A DNA stretch of 64,000 nucleotides from Fibrobacter sp. UBA4375 (GTDB lineage: Bacteria > Fibrobacterota > Fibrobacteria > Fibrobacterales > Fibrobacteraceae): NCBI GenBank assembly GCA_002391195.1, contig DGRZ01000050.1:432-64431 (forward strand). The letters are read 5' to 3'. Positions 1 through 8,931 of the stretch are shown one piece after another. Every line of letters begins with the position of its first letter. Position 1 is the first letter of the stretch. The translations under genes and the position numbers were made by a program. The notes below the pieces were generated by a model. That model had not been told where the DNA came from and ran no database searches. It worked only from the letters and a program-made list of their open reading frames with translations.

Positions 1-388
1 CCTTCGCCCAATCCTGACGGTCGGCAACGAGCCCCCTGTGGTCACCCTTCGCCACCTGCTTCAGGGCGTTTTCCTTGTTCAGGTATTCCGAGACGCCCTT
101 GCTCGTGAACACGAACACGCGGATTTCCTGGAAGTTGCGGGCAGTCGGCGACGTGAGCTTGCCGTCGGCAGGGCGGTTCACGCCGATAGCCGCAAAAAGC
201 AAATTCGAAAGATCCTGGTCAGAGAGCATCTTGTCGCTGAACTCCGTGCCAGAAGCCCTGTCCCAGAGCGCCTCCATGACAGGCTTGCCGCCTGTCTTTG
301 CCGGAGCGGGGAGCTTTTGGAGCTGCGCCATGGCAAGCGTACTGCAGATGAGCGTTGCCATAAGCGTAAGTGCAAAACGATTTTTCAT
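1..388 (-). CDS. Nitroreductase-family exported protein (partial, C-terminus outside window)
   Basis: The gene starts at the ATG complementary to 386-388 and runs off the left edge, so only about 129 N-terminal residues are visible. Residues 1-22 form a signal peptide ending in ALA-type residues (STLAMAQ). The segment around NRPADGKLTSPTARN followed by a beta strand VFVFTS is typical of exported nitroreductase-like proteins, where it binds FMN phosphate; members usually have about 200 residues. The start is supported by a GGAG-type ribosome site just upstream. The exact substrate cannot be told. The nitroreductase assignment is by remembered motif similarity only. Confidence 0.6.
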   Translation of the reverse strand, partial: MKNRFALTLMATLICSTLAMAQLQKLPAPAKTGGKPVMEALWDRASGTEFSDKMLSDQDLSNLLFAAIGVNRPADGKLTSPTARNFQEIRVFVFTSKGVSEYLNKENALKQVAKGDHRGLVADRQDWAK

Positions 389-500
389 GGGAGACTCCTT
401 GTGGTGGGTGGTAGAAAGAAAAGTAGAATAAATTTCACAAGGCAAGCCATCCCTAACGCAAAAAGTGTATATTGATATCAGTTGCCAAGGAGATTCCGCC

Positions 501-686
501 ATGACTCAAAAACTCTGGAACACCTGCAAAAAGTGCGGTTGCGACAAGCCCGAAGACACCGAAAAGCTTTGCGAGCAGTGCAAGGCAAACCGGAAGCAAT
601 TCTGGAGCGACCTCAAGAAGGTCGGCGGCGTAGCCGCTGGCGCGTTGCTGGTGGTTATCGCTAGCGGGAAGATGAGGAAGAAATAA
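501..686 (+). CDS. Small zinc-ribbon membrane protein, 61 aa
   Basis: This short gene has a clear ribosome site (AAGGAGA at 487-493) and an ATG at 501, preferred over an upstream in-frame codon at 465. The product has two Cys pairs (CKKCG and CEQCK, about residues 9-28), which would form a small zinc ribbon. A hydrophobic stretch of about 15 residues follows near the C-terminus (GGVAAGALLVVIA), ending in a basic tail. It is probably a membrane-anchored metal-binding peptide. No function is recognised. It converges with the large restriction gene ending at 689, with only 2 bp between them. Confidence 0.6.
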   Translation: MTQKLWNTCKKCGCDKPEDTEKLCEQCKANRKQFWSDLKKVGGVAAGALLVVIASGKMRKK

Positions 687-688
687 AT

Positions 689-3600
689 TTACTTCACCAA
701 ATCCAGCAAGCGTTCGTAGGAATCCACCACATCGTAGGTGACGGAGTCGCTGGAGATGGCGGCGAAATGTTTGCGGGCGCACTTGATTTTGGCGGATTCG
801 ATTTCGCGGAGTTCCATAGTGCTCATAGAACCCTTGGTTTCGGCGACAAAATACACATGCTTGACTTCGCCCTCGTGGAAGGCAATCGCCCAGTCGGGAT
901 TATACTTGCCAACGGGCGTATTGATAAAAAATCCCTTGGGCAGCTTGATGTAGAGCGAGACTTCCTTGCTTGTTTCCAGTTTCTGCGCAAAGTCGCGTTC
1001 GTTACTGGAATCGTAAATCAGGTGGTCGTATAAATGCTGGTGCGTTTCGCAGGCATTCATGCCGAGGCGGCCCTTCATCGTGTTATCGGTAAAGATGCTC
1101 GTCTCGTAACTGGATTCCAGCTTGTTATACGTAATATGCTCAATGATGACGGTCGCCTTCTGCTCGTTGATCAAGCGACTCGCCTTGATGATAAACTCTT
1201 CGGGGTTTTCCTGGAACTGATCAAAGACGGGCTTCTGGATTTTGCTCAGAATTTCGCCAACGGTCTTGCGGGTAAGTCCCGTATCTTCAACAATCTTTCC
1301 AATCAAATCGTACTTGACGCTGGAATTTGCGGTGGCGACGGCAGCCCTGGATTCCGTAAATTCCATCTTGAAGGCATTGCCTGCTTCCAGTTGTTCCTTG
1401 GACTTGATTTTATCCAGAGAGCCCTGCGACACCCTGAAGAAAATCTTCGTCACACGCAAGTTCGCATTTAGCGCATCGACCGATTTGCGGACAAGTTCAT
1501 CCGTCTCAAAATCCACTACATAAGCAGACTTCGCGTTAATCTTTTGCCAGAGTTCCTTGAACTCCTTGGAATTGTACTTGCTCTTGTTCAAGTGCAGTTC
1601 CACATTGTTCTTACGGGCATCTTCGGGCTTAATCGCATCGGCATCGTAAAGCGTATCAAGTACATTGCAAATGCTTGCGGAATAAGGCGCGACTTCTTCG
1701 CAAAGGTACAGCGTACCCGCAGCCTTGTCCGTGCGATACTTATCTGTCAAAACGCCTTTCTTCACGTAGCCGCATTCCAGCAAAGCATCGTAAACCGTTT
1801 GTGCAAAGTCATCCGTTACGAACAGCTTTTCTCCGGCTTCCGATATAAACGACTTTCCCTTGAACAGGTCTATCGTCACCTTGACCGGGCGGCTGCCAAT
1901 CGTTTCGGCCATTTCGGTCTGCAACGCCTTCGCGAAATCCTCGTAACTCTCGTTCGCGATAACCGTAAGCACATTCACCGAATGCACGTCACCGCCCAAG
2001 ACGCTCTCGTCCATGCGTTCGCCGTTCTGATTTACGCATAAACGCAAGCCGCGGCCCACTTCTTGCCGCTTGCGGACTTCAGAAGCACTGCTCTTAAGCG
2101 TGCAAATCTGGAACACGTTCTGATTGTCCCAGCCTTCTTTCAGGGCAGAATGGCTAAAGATAAACCGCACCGGTTCTTCACGCGAAAGCAAGCGTTCCTT
2201 GTCCTTCATGATCAAGTCGTATGCGTCGATATCGTCGGAATCCGACGACCCGCGGGCAACCTTGCTATCCACAAAGCGACCGCCGCCCTTCTTGCTCTTG
2301 TCGATGGAGAAATACCCCGCATGCGCCTTGTGGGCATCCGTCTTTTCCAGGAACTCAAAATACTCCGGGCTCTCCAGCAAATCCTGCTGCATCGACTTGC
2401 GGATGGCATCGTATTCTTCTTCGAACATCCTGGCGTAAACGCCCATCTCGTCCGGAGCGTCGTAATCGCGATACTTCTTGACCTCGTCAATGAAGAACAG
2501 CGAAAGCACCTTGATGCCCTTGCCGAAAAGCGCCCGTTCGCGTTCAAAATGCGAAATAATCGTTTCGCGAATCTGGATCCTGCGGAGCTGTTCCTCGTTC
2601 ACCACGCCCACACAATCACCGGCAAAAATCTTCCTGCCGTTCGTGAAAGTCACAGAAGAATCATTGCCGTTCACTTCGGTAACGGTATAGCCGTCCTTGT
2701 ATTCTTCGAGACCGCCCGACTGCTCGTAAAGATTAAAACCCTTCGTGACATGGGCCTTTTTCTTGAGCAAGCCGCTCTTGCCCTTGCAATCAAATTCAAG
2801 AGTCGCGACAGGAGCCTTGTCCGTAAATACCTGAACGCCTTCCAAGTACAAGTAGCCCTCGGTCGCCGTAGAACCGCTCACTGTAATGCCCTTGACGCTA
2901 ATCTTCTTGACCAGGTGTTTGTTGTAGGCATCCATCGCATCGAGGCGGTAAACCATGTTGTAGATGGCATCCTTGCGGTGCGTCGCCGAATAGCGCAAAG
3001 TCAACAGCGGCTGGAATTCCGCCAGGCCCTCTTTCGTCTTCTTGCCCTCGACACTCTGCGGCTCGTCGATAATCAGAATCGGGTTCGTGCTCGCGATAAC
3101 GTCTATCGGGCGGCGGCTGCGGAACTCGTCCAGCTTCATGCGAATACGGCGCGCGTCCTTGCCCGTAGCGTTGAACGCCTGCGAGTTAATAATCATCACG
3201 TTGATGTGACTGTCCGACGCAAAGTGGTCAATCTCGGTCAGGTTCTGCGAATTGTAGATAAAGAACCGGATGGACTTGCCGTATTCTTCCAGAAAATGTT
3301 CCTGCATAATCTGGAACGACTTATAGACACCCTCGCGAATGGCGATGCTCGGCACCACCACGATAAACTTGGTCCAGCCATAGGCACGGTTCAGTTCGTA
3401 CATCGTCTTGATGTAGGTGTAGGTCTTGCCCGTACCCGTTTCCATTTCGATGGTCAGGTTGTAATGGCCTTCCAGCTTGTCGGACTGCGGCAAAAGATTC
3501 GCCGACTGCACCGCCTGCAAATTCGCAAGCACCTTGGAATCGCTCAACTCGGGCACCAGACGCTGGTTGCAAAAACCCGTCACGCCCCTCTGCGCAGGCA

Positions 3601-3736
3601 CACTGCCGCCAAAGAGCTTGGTCGTACCCGAATCCATCAAGTAGCTCGATTCCAGGTAGGGTTGTCCCGCAAAAACATCGCAAACGGCCTTCGCGGCATC
3701 CGCCTGGAACTGCTGGTACTTGAACTGGATTTTCAT
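689..3736 (-). CDS. res: Type III restriction enzyme, Res subunit
   Basis: At 1015 aa this has the usual length for type III Res subunits, which translocate on DNA with ATP and cut next to sites that Mod leaves unmethylated. Visible motifs are Walker A TGTGKT (about 100-105), the DEAD-like box DEPQ (224-227), a late helicase motif with QEVGRGLRLCVN, and a C-terminal PD-(D/E)xK nuclease with NPDW (946-949) and ETK (966-968). All catalytic residues appear intact. It is the last gene of the minus-strand defence run and lies 9 bp behind a small DUF3990-linked gene. The cognate mod gene is about 5 kb upstream rather than adjacent, because several other modules lie between them. Confidence 0.9.
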   Translation of the reverse strand: MKIQFKYQQFQADAAKAVCDVFAGQPYLESSYLMDSGTTKLFGGSVPAQRGVTGFCNQRLVPELSDSKVLANLQAVQSANLLPQSDKLEGHYNLTIEMETGTGKTYTYIKTMYELNRAYGWTKFIVVVPSIAIREGVYKSFQIMQEHFLEEYGKSIRFFIYNSQNLTEIDHFASDSHINVMIINSQAFNATGKDARRIRMKLDEFRSRRPIDVIASTNPILIIDEPQSVEGKKTKEGLAEFQPLLTLRYSATHRKDAIYNMVYRLDAMDAYNKHLVKKISVKGITVSGSTATEGYLYLEGVQVFTDKAPVATLEFDCKGKSGLLKKKAHVTKGFNLYEQSGGLEEYKDGYTVTEVNGNDSSVTFTNGRKIFAGDCVGVVNEEQLRRIQIRETIISHFERERALFGKGIKVLSLFFIDEVKKYRDYDAPDEMGVYARMFEEEYDAIRKSMQQDLLESPEYFEFLEKTDAHKAHAGYFSIDKSKKGGGRFVDSKVARGSSDSDDIDAYDLIMKDKERLLSREEPVRFIFSHSALKEGWDNQNVFQICTLKSSASEVRKRQEVGRGLRLCVNQNGERMDESVLGGDVHSVNVLTVIANESYEDFAKALQTEMAETIGSRPVKVTIDLFKGKSFISEAGEKLFVTDDFAQTVYDALLECGYVKKGVLTDKYRTDKAAGTLYLCEEVAPYSASICNVLDTLYDADAIKPEDARKNNVELHLNKSKYNSKEFKELWQKINAKSAYVVDFETDELVRKSVDALNANLRVTKIFFRVSQGSLDKIKSKEQLEAGNAFKMEFTESRAAVATANSSVKYDLIGKIVEDTGLTRKTVGEILSKIQKPVFDQFQENPEEFIIKASRLINEQKATVIIEHITYNKLESSYETSIFTDNTMKGRLGMNACETHQHLYDHLIYDSSNERDFAQKLETSKEVSLYIKLPKGFFINTPVGKYNPDWAIAFHEGEVKHVYFVAETKGSMSTMELREIESAKIKCARKHFAAISSDSVTYDVVDSYERLLDLVK

Positions 3737-3745
3737 AGTGTAAAA

Positions 3746-3973
3746 TTAGGAATGTTTTGCAGAAAGTTCTGTTTCTTCAAGTATCTGCACAAGGACTTTG
3801 TAATCAAGATACTGGATGCCTTCAACGCCCTCATGGATTTTATCGGCAAGCTTGCTCTGGTAATAAAGATCCATAGCTTCTTCCAGCGAACACTTACGCA
3901 CCTGCGCCAAATGCGCTATAATTCGTTCTTCCAGGCGTTCCTGATAAACCTTCTCTAGAACTTCGCCGTCCAT
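3746..3973 (-). CDS. Small protein of DUF3990 cassette, candidate antitoxin (75 aa)
   Basis: This is an acidic, helical 75-residue protein. It starts 2 bp after the stop of the DUF3990 gene and so is almost certainly cotranscribed with it. Its central part (EERIIAHLAQVRKCSLEEAM) predicts amphipathic helices and no catalytic motif is seen. Small helical proteins next to DUF3990 genes are plausible antitoxins or regulators. That role is inferred from position only. Confidence 0.55.
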   Translation of the reverse strand: MDGEVLEKVYQERLEERIIAHLAQVRKCSLEEAMDLYYQSKLADKIHEGVEGIQYLDYKVLVQILEETELSAKHS

Positions 3974-3975
3974 AG

Positions 3976-4455
3976 CTAAACCCTTTCACCAGAAACAAAC
4001 GTCAGCAACGAATCAATCGCTTTCTGCGTAATGAAGGCAATCTGGTCGTAATGCGGATACACCTTGATTTCTCTCAAGGCACGGTCTAAGTCCCAGATTC
4101 CCGAGTGATACATATCTACCACACGGAAAACCTTGTCGTTCGCGACCTTGCCTACGATAACATCGTAATCCTTGTAATCCAAAGCCCCATCGCGGCACTT
4201 GCAGACAAAATTTATCCATTCCGTCAAATCTTCTGGAAAAGTCTTTACCGATAAATCGCTTGTAAAATCCGACATCTCGTAGATGTTCAGAACAGGACTC
4301 GCACCGTCATAAATTTTTGACTTTCTTTCGGCCCAGCGGATAGCCTGCTCGCGAACGGTAGTCACATAGAACCCCATCCCGAAATCAAGGGGCCTATAAG
4401 AATGATTGATATCAGGCTTCTGCACGACCTGTATTGAACCATGGTAAACAATCAT
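3976..4455 (-). CDS. DUF3990 protein, ADP-ribosyltransferase-like candidate toxin
   Basis: The 159-aa product begins with IVYHGS and continues with DFGMGFYVTTVREQAIRWA, the pattern of the DUF3990 family. This family is thought to be related to ADP-ribosyltransferases: the YHG motif resembles the NAD-binding His strand and the GFY segment a second NAD-contacting motif. A QIAF segment near residue 140 could be the third motif, although a clear catalytic Glu is not obvious. It overlaps the upstream DUF3791 gene by 4 bp and is followed at 2 bp by a small helical gene, a typical toxin-antitoxin layout. NAD-dependent toxicity is inference. Confidence 0.65.
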   Translation of the reverse strand: MIVYHGSIQVVQKPDINHSYRPLDFGMGFYVTTVREQAIRWAERKSKIYDGASPVLNIYEMSDFTSDLSVKTFPEDLTEWINFVCKCRDGALDYKDYDVIVGKVANDKVFRVVDMYHSGIWDLDRALREIKVYPHYDQIAFITQKAIDSLLTFVSGERV

Positions 4456-4667
4456 ATAGCCACCTTGCGGACTTTCAAATATTCCTCGATATCGCTCACG
4501 ACAAAATCAGTCCCCTGCGTGTGCATTATTTCGTAATTGGGGACAAGGAACTTTTGAATACAACCAGAATCCCTAAGTTTTTTATATACGGCGGACGGCA
4601 GCCGATTCCACTTGTTCGCACAAGCGTGAATCATGTATACGACAAATTCGAATGAATCCTGGATCAT
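4452..4667 (-). CDS. DUF3791-like small protein, candidate antitoxin (71 aa)
   Basis: The 71-aa product begins with a segment FEFVVYMIHACANKWN followed by a winged-helix-like stretch (AVYKKLRDSGCIQKFLVPNY). This fits DUF3791, a short family commonly found directly before DUF3990. It overlaps the DUF3990 start by 4 bp, which implies translational coupling. It is the first gene of the three-gene cassette 3746-4667. The 244 bp upstream of it (4668-4911) are AT-rich, hold no convincing gene and probably contain the cassette promoter. Confidence 0.6.
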   Translation of the reverse strand: MIQDSFEFVVYMIHACANKWNRLPSAVYKKLRDSGCIQKFLVPNYEIMHTQGTDFVVSDIEEYLKVRKVAI

Positions 4668-4911
4668 AATGCCTCCGTATAATTTAAAAGATACTTATTT
4701 ATCATTAAAGAAGATAATATCTACCGTTCTTTGGAGTGCCATGGAACTCGATTTTTCTTGATTTCTTGCAAGATTTTATTCTGCAACTTTACACCGCCAT
4801 GCCAATCGCCTATAAAGACTTATGAGTTTCCTTCAGGAGAGAACACTTTGCAATCAGTTCAACATTATTCTCGGTCGCTTTTTTTCAGTTTGGGCGAAAG
4901 CATTGGAGATC

Positions 4912-5517
4912 CTAGTCAATTTTCATTGCAGTTTGCATTGAAGTATTTTCTTTTTCTTCTTCCGCCATTTGTGTAATTTTCAACAAATCAGAATGAAATG
5001 TCCGATACCAATTGTATCTAAAAACAACTTCTGTTCCCTGCACCTCAAGTTTTCTATTAGCAAGATTATATGAAACGAGTCGTTCCATGGCGTCCTTGTC
5101 AAAAGAATTGAAATTACAAAGAATCGACAACGGCAACTCTTTTAACGCTTTTGCAAGGGCATTAAAGGATTTTGAATCAATATCGTTATTTAATCGTGCC
5201 AATACAAGTTGTCTAGTCAAACGTGTTTTTTCTTCCTCATCTGATTCTTCCAGCACTTCAATCACCTTTAACGATATCGACTCCCATTCGTCCGGAGACA
5301 TTTCTTCAATTTTCTTTTTTATATCGAGATCGAGAATTTTGTATTTTGAAAAATCTGCAAGAGCCTTTAAAAGTCTTTGAGTTTTTCGGTTTTCAACGAA
5401 TGCTTTTGCGTTTTTTACCGCATCGTAAGCAAGTTTGAAATCCCTACAAATAGGAATAACATCTCTTCCTACAATTACAGCCTCTTTAACAAATTCCGAA
5501 ATATCTTCTTTTGACAT
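4912..5517 (-). CDS. Hypothetical protein, 201 aa, defence-island partner
   Basis: No family is recognised. The protein is mostly helical with many charged residues. An N-terminal helix carries alternating hydrophobics and a central acidic segment reads EVLEESDEEEKTRLTRQ. There is no signal peptide or membrane segment. It starts 9 bp after the stop of the 376-aa gene (5527-6651) and shares its AT-rich composition, so the two probably form one unit. It could be a regulator or immunity partner of the upstream nuclease-like protein; nothing in the sequence decides this. Confidence 0.55.
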   Translation of the reverse strand: MSKEDISEFVKEAVIVGRDVIPICRDFKLAYDAVKNAKAFVENRKTQRLLKALADFSKYKILDLDIKKKIEEMSPDEWESISLKVIEVLEESDEEEKTRLTRQLVLARLNNDIDSKSFNALAKALKELPLSILCNFNSFDKDAMERLVSYNLANRKLEVQGTEVVFRYNWYRTFHSDLLKITQMAEEEKENTSMQTAMKID

Positions 5518-5526
5518 ATGTCCTCC

Positions 5527-6651
5527 TTATTTATCAGGCACCAAGCCTAGATTGTTAATTTTTTCAAAAGCCGTTGACAAAGATTCGTGGACTTGCAAAA
5601 CTTCTTCGTAATTCCAACATTTTAACTCATCACGTATATTTTTCAGTCCATTAGCTTCTTTCTTTATCTTTTCTATTTGCTTCGCATCCGATACGGCCAC
5701 AATTCCTTGAACAGATGGATTGTTCTTCGCCTTCATAAGATTCATCAACAAGCTATCTATACTTCCACTAGTTTGAACCTCAAAGACATAAGTTATTCGC
5801 CCCATGTTTCCAATAGAAATTTCCCATATCGTATCAACTACCGCACCATCCGCTATTTTACGTTCTGTAGCGGAGTCAAAACCAAGCATCTGACCAATCT
5901 CTGCAATTTTGTCTCTTACATCATTATGGACGAACTTTTTCTCTTTCTCAGTTTCTTGAGAATCATCCATCGTCTGATTTTCATCATTAGATGGTGCTGT
6001 TGAGGCATCATTTTGCAGTTCCTGCCAAACAAAGTAATCAAGAGCCAACAAGTTGTCAATGTCTTTCATGCCCAACTTGTTCGCCAAATCTTTTAATCCT
6101 TTGGCAACCTCACAATAATAGGCGTATCGCTTACCTTCAATATTTGTATTATACTTTGTCACGTGAGGAATTCCTAATGCCAAAAAAGCATTTCGTGCTT
6201 TAGAATTCCATAAAATAAACTCATTGGGATTATACTTGTTAAGGATTTCACTCACCATGGCGGGACCAAACCCTTTCATATGCTCCATAAAATCATCCCA
6301 TCTTTTTTCTAGAGGTTGACTCCCATGCAATAGGTTTGCCAATTCCTTTCTTATATTTTCAATGCCATTATTGGCAATAAGGGTATCAACATAATAACGT
6401 TTATTCCCCCAAATATTCATTGCCCACAATGATGCAATCAATTCATACAATCCATCTTCCGAGAGCGTTCTCAATTTTTCTTTAGTATAAGATTGCATAT
6501 TACCGCAAAGTTTACGGCGCTCTTCAATATCTTTTTCTGCCTGACGACGATCTTTCTTCAAAGATTTTTTAAAATTAGCCAGACAATCTTGATACAATTT
6601 TGCATTCACAGAAGCAAGTGCATCTTTTGCGTTAAAACTCTTTTTTGACAT
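5527..6651 (-). CDS. Putative nuclease: HhH-like N-terminal part with ExQ-type PD-(D/E)xK-like C-terminal domain
   Basis: About 374 aa. The first 130 residues are helical and basic. Residues about 123-165 (MKGFGPAMVSEILNKYNP, then WNSKARNAFLALG) look like the helix-hairpin-helix plus partner region of base-excision and DNA-end-binding proteins. After a linker (about 215-245) the C-terminal part contains DTIWEI (D275) and VFEVQ (E293, Q295) with strand-turn-strand spacing. This matches the D...ExQ variant of restriction-endonuclease folds. The ATG at 6651 has an AAGGA site at good spacing; an ATG at 6657 is also possible. Gene order places it in the defence run between the AriB-like gene and the 201-aa gene. 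Nuclease activity is inference. Confidence 0.55.
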   Translation of the reverse strand: MSKKSFNAKDALASVNAKLYQDCLANFKKSLKKDRRQAEKDIEERRKLCGNMQSYTKEKLRTLSEDGLYELIASLWAMNIWGNKRYYVDTLIANNGIENIRKELANLLHGSQPLEKRWDDFMEHMKGFGPAMVSEILNKYNPNEFILWNSKARNAFLALGIPHVTKYNTNIEGKRYAYYCEVAKGLKDLANKLGMKDIDNLLALDYFVWQELQNDASTAPSNDENQTMDDSQETEKEKKFVHNDVRDKIAEIGQMLGFDSATERKIADGAVVDTIWEISIGNMGRITYVFEVQTSGSIDSLLMNLMKAKNNPSVQGIVAVSDAKQIEKIKKEANGLKNIRDELKCWNYEEVLQVHESLSTAFEKINNLGLVPDK

Positions 6652-6681
6652 AACCATGTTCCTTGTACAAAAAAAACACTC

Positions 6682-7554
6682 TTAAGCAGTTTTTTTAAAT
6701 GAATCAACCACTTCTTGCATTTTATTTATTAAGGCAGAAAAAGAATTTAAATCACATTTTTCAGCCAAAAAAAGCTTCAACGCATTACGATTCATACCAA
6801 TATTCGTTCCTGTTTTTTGCTCTATTTGACAAATTAGATACGAAAGTATGCAATCTTTTCCCGACAGAAATATCAACGCATTGCTCACAGTGGATGGGTA
6901 TGACAACTCCATATCATCAAGTAAATGAGCTACAATACAATCATTTTTGACAAAATCTTTTATTTCTTGTTCAATCGTTTTTTTTTCTCGTTCAATCACA
7001 TCCGATTTAAACCTTTTCTTTGCAGAATCATAAAAAAAGCCCCATCCCCTATTTTCATGTCGATCTTTTAAACATTTTAAAATTACATTTCTATGATAAA
7101 TGGGAAACATTTCTTGTGCAAGGGATAACATAATACCATCGTAATCAAGTTCTTTTTTTAAGGTTTCTTTATCCTTAACACCATTACTAAAATACGCCAA
7201 CTCTATAATAGCATTGACATCCAATAAGAAATTTTCAATGCAGTATCTATTTAACGGAAAAAAATTGGGGCCCATTTTTTTAGGCTCATACATTAAAAAC
7301 AAATCCCCATCAATCACATACAACTTTGGATAAGAGCGATTTGTATCAGTTTCGCAACTTTTTTGAACATCATCACAACTTCCCAATTGGACCGTTTTTG
7401 TTTTCAATCCAACCTGAGAACCAATTCGCTCAAATAACTTATCATAAAATAATTTACAGCAACATTTGTCCTCGGTGAAAATAATCAAATCAGCACCACT
7501 ACTTTTTAAAACACCTTCTATAGGCTTAACCTCTTGAGAATATTCTAAACACAT
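6682..7554 (-). CDS. TOPRIM-like DUF4435-type nuclease, PARIS AriB-like
   Basis: The 290-aa protein shows a TOPRIM-like core: ADLIIFTEDKCCCKLF with Glu28 after the first strand, then LYVIDGDLF with the DxD pair Asp82/Asp84, then a LNRYCIENFLLD segment typical of DUF4435 and OLD-type TOPRIM domains. In PARIS, AriB is a DUF4435 TOPRIM nuclease of about this size. It is held by the AriA ATPase and released when phage anti-restriction proteins such as Ocr appear, after which it cuts host tRNA. Here the gene starts 1 bp after the stop of an AriA-like ATPase gene. The pair is AT-rich compared with its neighbours. The PARIS assignment is inferred from domain pair, size and order; other ATPase/TOPRIM pairs remain possible. 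Confidence 0.65.
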   Translation of the reverse strand: MCLEYSQEVKPIEGVLKSSGADLIIFTEDKCCCKLFYDKLFERIGSQVGLKTKTVQLGSCDDVQKSCETDTNRSYPKLYVIDGDLFLMYEPKKMGPNFFPLNRYCIENFLLDVNAIIELAYFSNGVKDKETLKKELDYDGIMLSLAQEMFPIYHRNVILKCLKDRHENRGWGFFYDSAKKRFKSDVIEREKKTIEQEIKDFVKNDCIVAHLLDDMELSYPSTVSNALIFLSGKDCILSYLICQIEQKTGTNIGMNRNALKLFLAEKCDLNSFSALINKMQEVVDSFKKTA

Positions 7555-7555
7555 G

Positions 7556-8920
7556 TTACACCTCTTTTGTCAAATCAATACAACATGATTGGCGTTCTCT
7601 CCTTGCTATTATTGAAGGAGAATGTGTTGCAAGAATAAATTGTGTTTCAGGACTAACAGTTTGCAAAGCATCAACAAAAAGTTCCTGCCATGATATATGA
7701 AGTGATAATTCTGGTTCATCAATTACAAATACCGACTTTGGATTTTTCTTTGCCGAAAAAACCAAATTCGCAAGTATGATAAAAATCTGTTTTTCTCCAG
7801 ACGACAAATTAAATATTGTGTTTTGTTGATTTTTGGGCAAATTAACAATCACACCATTTAGGCCATACAAATCAACGGATTTTCCACCTTCTTTAAGGAA
7901 AGAATCCATAGCATTCGCTAAACGGGTTAAATGTTTTTTCGCTTCAGCCATACTATTTTGATATTCTTGACCATATTGAATAATTCTATCAATTTTTCCA
8001 AATTGGGTACAACGAATCAACCATTTGGCATAATCATTAGGGTCTTTTTTGTCACCCTGCTTTTTTAGTTTTTGCAATAACGTTTCATTTTCTGCAAAAA
8101 AATTCTGAAACGAGTCTTTTATTGATTGTTTCAATTCTACATGCTGAAGTAAATACTGAATTTTTATTTTACGTGATTCCAAAATCCTCAACTGCACATC
8201 AAAATTTCCCAAATCAGGAACTTCTTGATTAAAGATATCCGTCATAGCAAAGGATTCTTCTATAATCTTATCATAAAAATCAGTAGAAAGCCTTGCTTGA
8301 TCGAGTGATATATTATTTTTTTCAACATCAATATTCTTTTGAATTCTGTATAAAGCCTGATCTATATCATTCCCATTATCTTCGCTATCCAAAACTCTTG
8401 AATAGAATGGTTTATTTTTTTTCTTTTTGAACAAGGAAAAAACATCTGACTGTGTTTTTCTTGACAAATCAAGAGTCACAAACAGCCCCATTTCTTTTAT
8501 AAATTTGGCAGTTCTTGAATTACCGAAATAATCACATTCCTCATTGAACTTTTCATCAAGAAATTTTTCTTCATGTTCATCTATCGGAATCGCAGGAAAA
8601 TCCTCTGCAAAAATTTCTTTTTTTGATTGTATTTGAAACCAAATAGTTTCCCTTGTTCTCTTAATTTTAATCGTTGTCGATTCTAAATAGTCATTTTCAC
8701 AATAAACAGACATTTCATCAAATTTGATTTGATTCAATAAAATATAGCTAGGAGTCAAGGCTGCAGTAAGTAAAGAAATAAATGTGGTTTTTCCTGAACC
8801 ATTTCTCCCAATAAGAAAAGAAAGATTTCTTAAAGAAGAATCTTCATTATTGCGAGGAAAGGATACATTAAAATTCATGTATCCACGCGCGCCTTTTACA
8901 ATAAAACGATTTATTCTCAT
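7556..8920 (-). CDS. AAA/ABC-type ATPase, PARIS AriA-like
   Basis: The 454-aa product has Walker A GRNGSGKTT (about 38-46), an ABC-like signature LSSGEK (372-377), Walker B VFVIDEPELSL (about 398-407) and an ATHS switch region (431-434), with a helical coiled middle. This is the AAA_15/OLD-type layout without a fused nuclease domain. The nuclease is supplied by the TOPRIM-like gene starting 1 bp downstream. In PARIS, AriA forms the ATPase scaffold that sequesters AriB. The gene starts 11 bp after the stop of mod, so the module is read in the restriction operon. A general OLD-like or SMC-like ATPase from another defence type is the alternative. Confidence 0.7.
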   Translation of the reverse strand: MRINRFIVKGARGYMNFNVSFPRNNEDSSLRNLSFLIGRNGSGKTTFISLLTAALTPSYILLNQIKFDEMSVYCENDYLESTTIKIKRTRETIWFQIQSKKEIFAEDFPAIPIDEHEEKFLDEKFNEECDYFGNSRTAKFIKEMGLFVTLDLSRKTQSDVFSLFKKKKNKPFYSRVLDSEDNGNDIDQALYRIQKNIDVEKNNISLDQARLSTDFYDKIIEESFAMTDIFNQEVPDLGNFDVQLRILESRKIKIQYLLQHVELKQSIKDSFQNFFAENETLLQKLKKQGDKKDPNDYAKWLIRCTQFGKIDRIIQYGQEYQNSMAEAKKHLTRLANAMDSFLKEGGKSVDLYGLNGVIVNLPKNQQNTIFNLSSGEKQIFIILANLVFSAKKNPKSVFVIDEPELSLHISWQELFVDALQTVSPETQFILATHSPSIIARRERQSCCIDLTKEV

Positions 8921-8931
8921 TTATAGTTCCT

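Noticed and set aside
2063..3958. Long plus-strand open frame of 631 codons opposite res
   Set aside because: It lies antisense to a clear type III Res gene with intact motifs. Its translation is rich in His, Arg and Leu without known domains, as expected for a shadow frame in a GC-balanced gene.
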